Assembly (NCBI GenBank): GCA_020086605.1
Contig: JACBWW010000049.1
Coordinates: forward strand, 675,544 to 739,543
Source: Lanius collurio
Lineage: Eukaryota; Chordata; Aves; Passeriformes; Laniidae
DNA length: 64,000 nt
Direction of reading: 5' to 3'
The notes beneath the pieces were generated by a model. It was not told the origin of the DNA. It saw nothing but the letters and a program-made list of their open reading frames with translations, and searched no databases. Made by a program: the position numbers and the translations under genes. Below, piece after piece: positions 24,992 through 36,635 of this stretch (its first letter is position 1; every line of letters begins with the position of its first letter).

Positions 24992-27384
24992 GGAAGGGGT
25001 TTAAGTGTATGAAATCTCACACTTTTTAAGTGTGGGAATTTTGGTGGTGCACCTTTTGGGTTTTAATCCTACAAGATCTCCAGTCTCAAACATGCACAAG
25101 GGTCACCCTTCAGCCCCTTTCTGCCAGCTTTCCCTGCAGACCATAGGAGGGAGAGAACTGCAGTCCTGCAAAGTCAAGAGTCCAAGGATGTCCCATGGAG
25201 ACACCCCAGAAGGTTCCCATATGGTCAGATAAGCTGCTGGAGCTGATTTCCTGGCAGCAGCCAAGGTGCACAGTTGGAACAAACCTGTCCCAAAACGTCT
25301 CACCTCCCCCGTGTGTGCCAAGCACAGCTGAGCCACGGTGGCTGCCAGAGCTGGAGCTCATCAGGACACCTGGAGCTGAGCTGGGAACTGGTCTGGCTGC
25401 ACACAGGTCAGTTCTCCAGCAGACAGGAAGGTTTCTTCTGCAGACAAGAGTTTCCAGAGCATAGAGAGAGTGTGGATATTGCCAAGTCCTTTCTTGAGAA
25501 AACCAACGAAAGGAACATGCATCCAAGCTGCCAGATGCACTTGCAGACCCAAACTGTGCTTTTGGGCAGCACATTCTGCTGTCCCAGACCTCAAGGCCTG
25601 AGTCTGCATCCCTTGTAGGAGTGGTGAGTCTACTCATTGAATGGCACAAGAGTGGCAGGTCACTGTCCCTCCTCTCTCCCATCTGATGTAGCCCCATCTC
25701 ACCCACAGGCTGGTGCTGAAGGGTGACAGGAGCACTGAACATGGAGGAAGAGGCTGAATTTGCAACCTCTGAGTGGTTTCCTTCTGCTTACCCCTCACCT
25801 CACCTTGCCAGGCTTTGCCCTTTGTGTCTTCTCAAAGAGCCACCTGAAGTTCTGTCCTTCCTTTGGATGCTGTTGATGGCCATGGCAGAGATGGGAAGTG
25901 TCCAGCCTCTGTGGAGCCTCTGCACAGCCTCCAGCATTCCTGGCTCTGCCTCACCCTCTGCCTCAGCTTTCCTTCCATCTTTGCTGAAAATACAATTCCT
26001 GGGGCAATAATTGCCAGACAACAGGTACACAAGAAGGTCTTGTTCTTCGGAAACAGCTTTTTAAATTCACCTCCCTCAACAACTCTTTCCAGTGGTTTTA
26101 ACTGGCCAGACAGACAATTTTAACCTCTTTCTTGCAGTGTGCAAAGTCCACTGCTTTGATTTGTCTCTCGGGGTGGGATTTATCCCACCTAATGTTTGAT
26201 GTGCACCACGTTGATTGTCTGCAGCCACACTGGTCACCTTCAGACACCTTTAGACTCTGCTGAGAGAAATAAGCCCTGCCAGGACATGAGTCATCTGACC
26301 TATTTGAGATGTCTGCTTTAGAATGAGATTAATCATGCCCTGGAAGCACCTGTTTTGCTCCAGCTAAAGCAGGAGTCTAGACAAGCAGCTCATGAATTCA
26401 ACCTTAGTGTCTTTTTAGGTGCTCATCTCCCCAGGATCATCGGCTCTAATGAACCCTCCAACAATTTTGTCAGTCGTGCTTTAGCTGAGTTGTGCTTTGG
26501 CCCATGCTGTGTGATGACAGCTAATGATGAGCAGTGTGACCTAATGAGAGCAAGGGCTGCTGTTGTCTCCTGAAAAGAGAATTCTGCCCTTCAGAGAAGG
26601 TGGGAGAAGGTGTGTAAAGGTACCAGACTAGGCAGCCATGCTCGGGTTCTGGATGTGGGTGGATTTGGGGGTATTTTTATACTGCCCAGATGGTGAGGAT
26701 CCTGCTCAAACGGTGCAGAAGAGATATCAGAGAGCATAAGTAACTTAAGGATATGTTCAAACTGCGAAATAGTGAGCATTCTTCTTGTGCTCTCTGCTTT
26801 TCCTCACAGTGCTGGCTCTCAGCCTTGCCAAAGTCAGGGCTCAAACTGGGAAAAAGGAGCAAATCCAGAGGCCCAGAGATGGGGAACATCTCCTTAGAGC
26901 ACTAAGTGCCAGCTGTGCAGCACCATAGGTCACCAATGCCTACAGAGAAAACCTTTCAAAGGAGCTCTGGGTGTGAAAGGGGCAGGTGAAGAACCATGGC
27001 CAGCACATGTGCCCATGAACTGAGCAGAGACCTGCCCACTGTGCCCACACCTAATAAATACATCCAGGACTCAAATTGAAGGGTTTGAACCCACACAAAA
27101 ACTCATGTGCACTCATTGCTTGCTGTGTTTCCAGAGCTCCGGCACCATTTGTGTCTAAGTGGATTTGAGTCCTTAACAGTGATGAGCCTGAGGTTGCAGA
27201 AGGGCTTTGACCTCGACTTAATTAATAGGGAAGATACAATCTTGATGTATGGCTTGCTGTTAGCATCCCTGGTTTGATACAAGTTAATTTAACTGTGGTA
27301 GGATCTGTGCTGGGAGCAGGATCATAGGATTTGGCTCTGGGGAAACTTCCAGGTTTCATTATGCCACTGATTAATGACTATCAC
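24992..27384. other. unique non-coding stretch with candidate regulatory segment
   Basis: No coding exon is recognised. A 210-codon open frame on the minus strand (25110-25742) lacks any recognisable domain. The segment about 26280-26575 carries three CTAATGA motifs (26445, 26521, 26541) and looks like a conserved non-coding element by composition. Confidence 0.45.
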
Positions 27385-27757
27385 TGTTGGATTTAAAGGG
27401 GCCTTAAAGATCATCCAGTGCCAACCCCTGCTGTGAGCAGGGACACCTCCCACTGTCCCAGGTTGCTCCAAACCCCATCCAACCTGGCCTTGGACACTTC
27501 CAGGGATGGGGCAGTCACAGCTTCTCTGGGCAACCTCTGCCAGGGCCTCACCACCTTCATAGTCAAAAAATTCTTCCCAATATCCCATCTAACTCTACCC
27601 TCTGGCAGATGGAGCCATTTCCCCTTGTCCTGCCCCTCCATCCCTTGTCCCAGGTCCCTCTTCAGATTTCCTGGAGCCCCTTTAGGCACTGGAAGGGGCT
27701 CTGAGGTCTCCCCAAACCCTTCTCTTCTCCAGGCTGAACCACCCTCATCTCAGCCTT
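27385..27757 (-). mobile_element. CR1 LINE 3' fragment (about 370 bp)
   Basis: The plus strand shows the antisense CR1 tail in order: GGGGCCTTAAAGATCATCCA, CTGTGAGCAGGGACACCTCC, CCTTGGACACTTCCAGGGAT, CAACCTCTGCCAGGGCCTCA, then CTCTACCCTCTGGCAGATGG and CTCTTCTCCAGGCTGAACCA. It is 5'-truncated and the extreme 3' end (the repeated ATTCTATG) is decayed or replaced before 27385. Antisense open frames inside it are by-products of the repeat. Confidence 0.93.
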
Positions 27758-29670
27758 CCCCAATTTAAAACCAAAGGGAGAATCTGAGCCCAGCTGAGTC
27801 TTCACTTGGTGGGTTTGAGAGTCAAAAACTTGCAGCCATTCCCATCTCTGTCACAAAGATGAGATCCTTATCCTGACAGCAGAGCATGAGCTTGTAAAAT
27901 ACACACCTTTTATTGCTCTTGCAACCAGCCACGACCAGGACAGTGCAGGAAACATGCAGGGACAAGTGAACTACTTGTCTGCTGGCACTCAGGGTCGTTG
28001 CTTCATGGAGAGGAAAGGAATTTCCCTGAAGTGCCTCACAGAGGGTTTGTTCTCAGCTTGCAGAAGCAAAGCAGTGTTTAACGTCAGATGAAATCAGTGA
28101 GCAGGAGCACAGGAGTGGGGCCAAGGGTGAGATGATGTTTTGTGATACAGTTAAGGCTTGCAGCAATCTCGGTATTTTGGGAACAGATAATACGAGGTAG
28201 GGAAGTCTCCTGTACACTTTTCTTTTCAGGCATTGCTGTTCTTAGAGGAGTCACTAATCCATTAGGATAAAAAAAAGTTATTTACACAGCAGGAGATGAA
28301 GAAGGGCTCGAGTCCCTCTGTGTCAGAACTTGGCTAAAGTTTCAATACAGCCTTCAATGAAAGCAAACCAGTGCTGGAGACTGCCTGATTCTTTCTCAGA
28401 AGCAGTAAAATCCAAGTTAAATCAGCCAACTTGCTGCTGTGATAGTCCCCTATTGTCTTTTGCATCTTGTTTCAGGCAGAAAGAGGAACATGAATGTGAA
28501 AGTGCAGGGAAAATATGAAAGAAAAGGAGGAGGAGGGTTCATATTGGAAGAGAACCAGTAAATGTTGTGGCTACGGGCAAGGTCTGAACCAGAATACTCT
28601 GTACTGAGCAGGAGGGACCACTCTGTCCTTCCAAGGGCTGCAGTGATTTAATCCACTCCTCAGGAAGATAGAGAGGGGAGGAAAGAGGGAAGAATATTTA
28701 CTTTATCACAAGAACATAATCCAGGACAGATCAACAGCATTTCTGAGAGACTTTTTTCACCCCAAAAAGGCCTGCAGTACATCTGCTCTCTGCTTTATTT
28801 TCCCCACATTTATCAGAGGACTCCAAGCAAGACACCCCGGGGACTGTGACAGAGCAAAGGTATGCAAAGGAGGAGGCATTTGAAGCTATTTTTCCTCTGA
28901 GAATATCTTTTAAAGTTGAAAATCTGCACTGGCCACCATTCCATCCTCTCAAGACTCCTTCACCCACACCCACATTTTCACTTGAAGGTGCAAATTCCCT
29001 GTGTAGTGCTGACATGCAGGATGCTGCCTGCCCCCAGCCTCTGTAGGCAGTTCCCCTCAGAGCCCATTAAAGTGATTTGCCTGAACCCCAGAGAAATTTG
29101 GCAGTGAATCTTTTCACCTCTATCCTATTTCTCCAACATCCAATATCACCCCTTGGATCGATCCCTACATTTCTGTGCTTTTCCTGCCAGTGTTGAGGTG
29201 TTGCCCCTGCCTTGGGGATTTCTGGGATGGTTCTTTGCACTCCCTCCAGATCAGGCTGCAGATGATGTTTACAAGCTCAGAGCCTCTGCAGAAGCTGTGA
29301 ATCTGTGGCTGTGCTCAACAGCATCCAGGTACACAAAAAATCTGCCTTCCAGTACCGTGCTCCTCCTCTGCAGCCACCCCGGGCAGGAATTTTAACTGCA
29401 TTAATTAATTAGTCACTGTTTGCACTCCACAGGTCTCGCGTTATCACTGAAATACCCATCTAAATCTGGTGGCCAAACAAATTAGAACTAATGAGGCCAT
29501 CAGGGTCATATTAACATAGGAGGAAGATGGGAGAGCTTCCAGAGGAGGTTTCATTGCCAGACCAGGGCTCATGTGGTGCCATGTGCTGCTGACAGAGCTT
29601 GATTCCCAAACAGGCCAGGAGAGAACAGGAGCCGATGAAGAGGATGCAGAGAGGATCCAACACCAATCTG
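27758..29670. other. unique non-coding stretch
   Basis: No repeat family or exon is recognised. Open frames near 28.7-29.1 kb occur on both strands and lack motifs. Confidence 0.45.
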
Positions 29671-29700
29671 GGATGTGGCAGGATGTGGCAGGATGTGGCA
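29671..29700. repeat. three exact copies of a 10-bp unit
   Basis: The unit GGATGTGGCA is repeated three times without mismatch, followed by a partial GC. The perfect identity suggests recent slippage and possible length variation. Confidence 0.97.
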
Positions 29701-31378
29701 GCAGTTCCTTGCTGCCTCCTGGGGAGTTTGATGATGGCAAACATGGTGGGAACAGCAGGCTTGGATGAGGGATGAGAGGCAAGGTTTGGAGTGAATGGAT
29801 AGAATTTGGCACATAACTCCAGGGATTCTTATCTCAGCTCCCTACACGTGACCTCTGCTGGTAAATGAACCTGGTGCTTCAAGAGAGACTTCAGGGAGGT
29901 CACCTGGATAATTCCCATGCAGGTGGCCACCCAGCCATGAAGCCAAGGGAGCAGAGGGAATGGGATGTGAGGCCAGGTGCATCCTCTCTCTCCCATGCCT
30001 TTGGTTACAGACAGGCTTCCATGGCATTTCTACTGGCCCAGGAGCCCACCTGGGTGGAGGCTGTTGGAAGAGACAATTTCAGTGGGAAGAGGAGCAGTTC
30101 TAGAAGAAATACAGCTGACCCAGAAATGGGGATGGTTCCTCTAAGGGGTAACAGACCCAAATAAAAAGTTCATCCCTCGTGAGATCCACGCTGTCCTGCA
30201 GGCACTGCCCTTTGGGAGGTGCCAGTCCCCATTTTCTCCCCAGGGTGAGAAAATTCCATGCCACTCTCTGAGACGAGAGCCAGAGCATTCCTGCACCCCC
30301 TCTGCCTTTGAAACACAGACAGTGGGTATCACGAGGGCAGATGGTGTTTCAAGGGTCACAAAATTAGGTTATTTGAGTAGAAGGGGCATCTCAGGACACA
30401 CATGAGTGTCTCAGAGCCTTGATAAGAGCTTCCAGACATCTCCTCAGTAGGTATTCTGTCCTTCCTCAGGCACCAGAGGGGCAGCTGCTTAGGAGAGGCA
30501 GGACAGAGTCTTTTGAGAGAAGCTGGAATCATCAGCAAGCCTCAGAGAGCAAGACAAATGTTTTGGTTAATACCTGCAAACTTGGCTGCTGCTTTCTGGG
30601 ATTTATTTATTTTATATTTTCATTTTGCAATGGATTTCTTTCCTGATGTAGAGGTAGCACAGAGAAGAAATCATTTGTTGATCAAGCTGGGGATGTACCC
30701 AACACTACAGTGTCATTTCTGTTTTCTTGGATGGATGAGGGTCACTTTTAGGACCCCTTTTTGTAGGAACGAACACTTAAACAAGATATTTTAAAATGTA
30801 TTTCCCATAAGCGCTTATGTTAATGAAGAGACCATTTACAGAAATCTCCAAAAAGGAGCACTGAATCATTCCTGCTTGTCTTGTTTCCTGGAGATCATCC
30901 AAGACTGAGATAATGCTTGTGTTCCTTAGCAGGGTTAGAAGGTCTTAGAACCATCTCCAGAGGTTCCTCTGCTTTCACAACGGTACTTGAAATCTGTGTA
31001 ACAGCTGATAAATAGCACTGATACCTTCTGATAATAAAATTACAGATAACTGAGGTGTCTGGTGGTGGTACCTTGGTCACAAAGGTTCACCTTGTGCTAC
31101 CAACCCAAACGTGGCCTCAGGTGAGCAAGAGAAAGCCGTTGTCACCTTATGATACAAGAGAAAGGTTTTATGGGACACTAACCAGCTCTCAGGTTCTCAG
31201 TGAAGAAGTTAATCATATAATTGACAATTAGGAATGAAATATATTCTCACTACCAGAGGTAGGTAAATGAATATGGAGGCCTTAAGACGAGCTGATACTG
31301 AGAGAGGAGTTTGTGACATTCTTTCCAGAGACACAGCAGGAAATGCAGGACCCACATCTACAGAATCTGTGTATTCCT
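29701..31378. other. unique non-coding stretch
   Basis: No gene or repeat family is recognised. A T-rich patch lies near 30598-30630. Confidence 0.45.
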
Positions 31379-31446
31379 TCACAGAATCATGGAATGGCTT
31401 GTGTTGGAAGGGACCCTTAAAGATGATCCAGTTCCAGGGATGCCAC
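31379..31446 (-). mobile_element. CR1 LINE 3'-terminal fragment
   Basis: The plus strand reads ACAGAATCATGGAATGGCTT, then GTGTTGGAAGGGACCCTTAA and AGATGATCCAGTTCCA, which is the antisense of the CR1 3' end. The expected CCTGCCATGGGCAGGG block is absent after position 31436, so the copy is truncated or deleted there. Confidence 0.88.
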
Positions 31447-32504
31447 CAAGGAGAGCAGCTCTTGAGGGGACCAAAGCCAGCTTCCCTCAACCATCACCAG
31501 GAAACACCTTTCCAGTGCTTTAACTGGTAAGAACGCAACACAGAGTTTAGAGAATCTGTGAGAGACACCAACCCCTCCATCAGCTCTTCCACCACACACA
31601 ACAACCTCCAGGTGCCCTCAGCCTGGTGCATGGGTAGGGCTGTGGGGAGGGTTTCACACCTGCCTGATCACCCTGGCCCAGCCCCCTGGCCACTCTGAGC
31701 CAAAAGGAAGAAGAGAAAAGAAACGCTATGAAGGGAGAGAGAGGTAACTTTTAGGCTGTGTAAGGAATAAGGGAGCTGGATGTCATTGTGCTGCAGAAGT
31801 GACCTACTTTCACTTTATCTGGCTTATCTCTGTTTGCATTGGTTTATTGATGGCAGGAGATACTGCTAAGTGAGTGGTGCCTCCAGAATACAAATGAAGG
31901 TCGAATGCAGCCCTTCTGCCTGGGGAAAACTCTGTCAGGGACCAGGAGCAGCTCTTCCACCCAGCTCCTGACAATTAGCAGGCAGAACTAATGCAAAGAG
32001 GTGATGGGCTCTGAGGCAGTGACCAGAGCAGTGTTACTGCTGTGCCTTCTAATGAACAGGCAGAAATTAGGCAATGAGCCCTGCAGCAGATTATGATGGG
32101 GGAAATGCTGGTTTAGTCCCACAGAAAGCCTGGTCCAGCTAGGGTAGACTTTTCCTTGGTCATTCCTTGAATTTCATCAGGCTGGGAGAGCATGGGGAAG
32201 AAAGACAACTGCTGGAAAACAGCAGCTCTAAGTGAAATTCTCTGAGTGAGCTGGAGAGAACCTGCATGTTTCTGCATGGTCACAGCTGGGTTAGCCCAGG
32301 GTTGCCATGGCTCTCCATGTGGGCAGGAGGTTGTGCTCCTTGTGTGCTCTTCATCCTCCTGCAACACCATCCACCTCTGAGGCTAAGCCTGTAAAAGCAG
32401 CCCAGGGAAAGAGCTGCTGGCACAGCCCCTGGCACAGCCTTGGCCACTGCCACCTGCACCCTGCCAGCTGTGCCCTGGCAGGGTTGAGGAGATAGCAGGT
32501 AAAG
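31447..32504. other. unique non-coding stretch
   Basis: Nothing recognised. The sequence has ordinary composition and no repeat landmarks. Confidence 0.4.
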
Positions 32505-33140
32505 TTGTTATTCTGGTCGGGGGGGTTTTCCCTGGCCTGGGCAGGATGGGGTCAGAGGCTCAGACCCAAGAAGCCGTAGCGAACCCAGAGAGATGATCCC
32601 GTGAGGAACCGTCTCTCAGGGGGTCATGACTTCTCTCAGCTCTCGGCCGGGGCTGCCAGCAGAGGTGCCTGGCTCAGCAGCCATCAGCTCTTTGTGCAGT
32701 GATTTCAGCTCTGCTCTGCGAGGCAGAACCCCCCTTTGGCCAGGCCCGGATAGAGAGAGAGGAGAAGACTCTCTGGTGGTTCCGCAGAAGCAGCTTTATT
32801 CTAGCATGTTCCACGAAGGGGTGACCAGAGACGAATCCTCTCTCGACTCGGGGCAGAGGGGTCTCTTTTATGGGGTACAGAGGTGGGTGTGAAAAGGTGA
32901 GAAACCAATGGGTACTAGGGTATTTTACATACAGTTTCCTAGAGGATCTTGGATCTATCTTTTCTAACTAAAAAGGCTCTTTGTTTCCCCAAGAGGGGCC
33001 TGGAGGGAGATAGTGCTACCTCCTTATCTCCAGGCCTCCCTGCCAGGGCAGGGAGCCATCAGACCTCGTTTGGAGATGTTGCAGCTGTCTTTATCTAAAC
33101 AAGGGCTTCCTGCCAAGACAGGGGTTTGTCAGACCCTACA
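32505..33140 (-). mobile_element. lone LTR of an endogenous retrovirus
   Basis: Read on the minus strand this has the layout of a retroviral LTR. It probably starts TGTAGGGTCTGAC at 33140 and ends ...AATAACA near 32506. It has a TATA-like CATAAAAGA (plus coordinates 32865-32873) and, about 65 bp downstream, the polyadenylation signal AATAAA (complement of TTTATT at 32795-32800). No gag, pol or env remnant flanks it, so it is a solo LTR. CpG sites are much more frequent than in the neighbouring DNA, suggesting a fairly young insertion. A near-duplicated CCTGCCAGGGCAGGG / CCTGCCAAGACAGG motif lies in its U3 part. I could not find a perfect target-site duplication, so the edges are approximate and the family is not assigned. 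Confidence 0.78.
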
Positions 33141-35589
33141 GGCAGGGACACTGCCTGAGCCCATCAGGTGGAAGAGAGGAGAAGGAGATGTGTGGACATA
33201 AAGAACTGCACCACAAGCCCTCAGCCTCGGGGCACGTGCCCTGCTGTGTTTCATTACACACATAGCTACGCCTATGGAAAGCCTCTTCAGTCACACAAAA
33301 AACTTTCTTCAGCCCACATGGAAAGTATATGGACTGTAACACAACTCTCAGCATCCTTTTGCCTTTCTACAGTGACTGAATCCCTTTACCAAGCAAAATC
33401 AGCCTGGCTGGCAAACACTGAGACAGGTCAGCCCCACATTCCCCCCTCTCCACACCTTCTCTCATCTCTCTCAAGTGCCATCCTGGCCCCACAACTTGTA
33501 TCCAGGATGCTGCTTCCCACCTGCACAGGGCTGGGGCCAAACTTGGAAAAATCTCCTCATCCTCTCCTCCTCCCTTTCCCTTGCCTGCCACACCTGTATT
33601 TGCTAATCAGCTCACAGCATGCTCAGTAATTGCCCACGAGAAAACATGGGTGCAGATGTGGTGGGGAGAGAGGGACACGCACAAAATGAGATTCTTGTTT
33701 TTCAAACAGACACCAAAATTTAATTACAGCCTCAATAAATGGTTATTAAAACCCTCTTTGCTTTGTTGTTGTTCTTTCCCCCATTGTCTCCTGGCTCTGC
33801 ATTATTGAATCATCAGCTCCTGTTGTCTTGTTTGGATGCTTTGAGGAAAAGAAACAATGCAGGAAACTGCAAACACAGTTTGGACCCACACAGTGTCTTC
33901 CCATTCTCTCCTCCCTTTTCTTTTACCATAATTTTTCCTTCTCCTTCTGATAAAAAGATGTAGCAGAGAGTTGTCACCCATATTTTCTGTGTGTTTTCAT
34001 TCCCTGCCAGGCAGGCATTCCCAATCCTTGGCACAGGGAACAGAGAGAAGGAAGGAAAAGGGGGATTTTCTGCTGTCTGTAGGGCAGTGTGTCCCACTGA
34101 GGTGTGCTGGAGCCCAAAAAGGGGCACTGCCTGCTGCAGCTCTCCATGATGAGCTGATCTCCCCATCCTCTGCCAAGACTGGCATTGCCCAGGGGTCTGC
34201 ATCCTAAGGGAATGTCTTCTTGCCTGAAGACAAGGGAGCATCTTCCTGCCTTGGGTTTCTGCAGTGTCTGGTCTCCTGTTGTCCTCTTCTTTGAAGTGTC
34301 CATAATGACCTCCTCAATCATGTCAGATACCCCATGGGAAGGCCTGGATGTCCCTTTTCCTACACCCCTGTAGTCCCGGGGTAGTTGTGCACTCCTGGCT
34401 ATTTGCAGGAACCTCTTTCAGCTTCCCTAGGGATTTGTGCTTGTTTTACCCTCAGGGTATGAGTGAGGATTGGCATCCCCACTGCACTCATTCAGGGAAA
34501 GGAGGACAAATTTTTTCCCGAAGCTGGAGCCTGGTATTGGTCCCTGAGAGGATTCTTTGCTGACTCCACCATCCCAAGGACATGGAGAGGTTGTGGCTGT
34601 GTCTCCACAAGGTCCCTGTCAAAGGGTCCAAAGCCGTACTTAGAAAGGTAAGAATTAAATCCTGTCCATGTCCAGCTTCCCTGTGAGGCTGTTCAGGGCA
34701 GAGGGCACTAAGAAAGCTTTGCTGCTACACCAGGATTCATTAGCACACCATGTTAGCCCTGGGCACGCATCAGAAATGTTAATCAGACGTTTCCCCCTTC
34801 CCTCCTCCCGGCTTTAATCCCTCTATCAGGATCCCTAAAGGTTTGACATATGCACCCCAAGCCTGCTCACAGAGCTTGGTGCTATCTCTGCCTCCATCAG
34901 GAGGAACCAGCCGGTGTTCCTAAGCTCCTCTGCTGTCTGCTGGGTTTTCATACTTGATTCCCTCTCCTCCCTGCATAATCCCTGCTTGTAATTACAAATA
35001 TCAGGCATGGGGGGCCAGGGGGGCCATCTGTGGAGATAACAACTGCCCTGTTTGCTGACCAGAGCAACCAGAGATGGCTCCAGCTATTTGCCAGCTCTGT
35101 TGCATAAATCCAAAGGGCCTAAAATTGTGTATTTACACAGCTCCTTAACTCCCTTCTTGTCAAGGGCAGCCTTCCCACCCCGGATGGAAATAAAAAGGTG
35201 TTTATGTGCACAAGCCCTGAAGCCCAGTTTGCCTGTCACATGGGTGGCAGATTTATCTACATCCTGTTCACCCCTTAGAGCCAGACTAAAACACATGGAG
35301 ATGAATCCTGAGGGTGGGCAAGGGGGCTTGGATTCAGGTACACCCTCCAGAGAGCACTTTCCCATACAGAAATGCGTGGGGCAGTGCTGGAGAAGATTCA
35401 ACCTGGCTGAGAAAATCCTGTATGAGTGGGAGGAAAAGAGGTCCCTGAAAACACAGGTGTGAAGTGAGGGAGGAGCACCCCAGTGTTCCACCTCCCCAAA
35501 GCCTTGGCTTGAATTCACTTCCAGGAAGAAGTGAATTCTCCTCTCAACTGCCCTTTTAAAACCATGGCAGATTTGGCCCCAGAGGTTCT
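33141..35589. other. unique non-coding stretch
   Basis: No retroelement or exon is recognised. Open frames of up to about 150 codons occur on both strands without motifs. Confidence 0.45.
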
Positions 35590-35705
35590 CCCAGTTACAA
35601 ACCCACCAGCCAGGACATTTCCAATCTCAGTTACCCCCATGATGGGCCCAGTTTTGTACCAGGTTGCAGGGAGATACATCAGAACCCATTCCCCCATCAG
35701 ACACC
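35590..35705 (+). repeat. local direct repeat, copy A
   Basis: The core 35644-35699 matches 36577-36632 with about 7 differences in 56 positions. Shared words include GGGCCCAGTT, ACCAGGTT and GGAGATACA. Weaker similarity extends to the left (CAGTTACAAACCCACC against CAGCTCACAAACCACC). Family unknown. Confidence 0.75.
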
Positions 35706-35896
35706 CCCTGTAATTCCAGCCTTTCCCCAGTGCTCCCCACACCCTCACTCTGAGCCCCCAGTCACATGCTGGTACCTTCTTTCCCCACCCCGATACCAGA
35801 CACTCCTTGAGGTGTTTCCCTGATGGACCACAGCACCTTCCCAACCCTGTTTGCCCAGATGTGCCTTCACTTAGCTCTGCCTTGGCACCAAGACAG

Positions 35897-36084
35897 AAGA
35901 GAATCATTGAGTCATTTAGGTTGGAAAAGCTCTCCAAAATGATCAAATCCAACCATCAATCCAGCACTGTCAAGGCCACCACTAAACCATGTCCCCAAGT
36001 GCCACATCCACACAGCTTTTAAATCCCTCCAGGAATGGGGACTCCACCACTGCCCTGAGCAGCTGTGCCAGGGCTGGACAGCCC
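35897..36084 (-). mobile_element. CR1 LINE 3' fragment (AAGATCATC-type tail)
   Basis: The plus strand shows GAATCATTGAGTCATTTAGG, TTGGAAAAGCTCTCCAAAAT, CCACCACTAAACCATGTCCC, AGGAATGGGGACTCCACCAC and GCCCTGAGCAGCTGTGCCAG. These are antisense landmarks of the CR1 subgroup also represented at 44860-45402. It is 5'-truncated near 36084 and lies between the two copies of a local direct repeat. Confidence 0.93.
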
Positions 36085-36507
36085 TGGTGGTGAGGATCAT
36101 TTGGCAGGAAAGATTCACCTGAGTGCCTTCAGTGTGGACAGCAGTGTTTGGGCAGTGGTTTCTCTGCCTCAGGAACCAAACTGGGACTGGGTGTGGTACC
36201 AAGCACCAGCCACAGCATCCACTTTATTTTGTTGTTAAACATCCTGTCACAGGTGAAGGGACCTGCTGGAGCTCTGAAGGACGATGCCAAGTGTGAGTCA
36301 GACTGCTCTGTTTGCCCTCAAGGCTGAAGAGGGCATTTTATTTACCAGCAAAACAATGCCTTTGATCCCTCAGAGTCCCTGGAGAAGTCTCCTGTGCAGA
36401 ATTCAGTGCAAGTTGTGTCATCCTGAAACACCCACTCCTGGCCCCGTGACTCGCACCCCCAATCTGATGACGGTGTTCATTAGATCCCTCTTGTCTACAG
36501 TGGGAAC

Positions 36508-36635
36508 ACAGCTCACAAACCACCCACACTGGAGACACTCCAAGAGGTGAGTCCCACCCCAGCTCTCAGTTCAAAGGGGCCCAGTTCTGCACCAGGTTTC
36601 AAGGAGATACACCAGAATCCATTCCTCCATCACCC
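36508..36635 (+). repeat. local direct repeat, copy B
   Basis: Partner of 35590-35705 in the same orientation, about 930 bp away with a CR1 fragment between. The best core is 36577-36632. A translation across the two cores shows only amino-acid-changing differences, so there is no sign of protein constraint. Confidence 0.75.

Noticed and set aside
25110..25742. 210-codon minus-strand open frame
   Set aside because: No domain or family resemblance, overlapped by open frames on the other strand, and no convincing exon boundaries.
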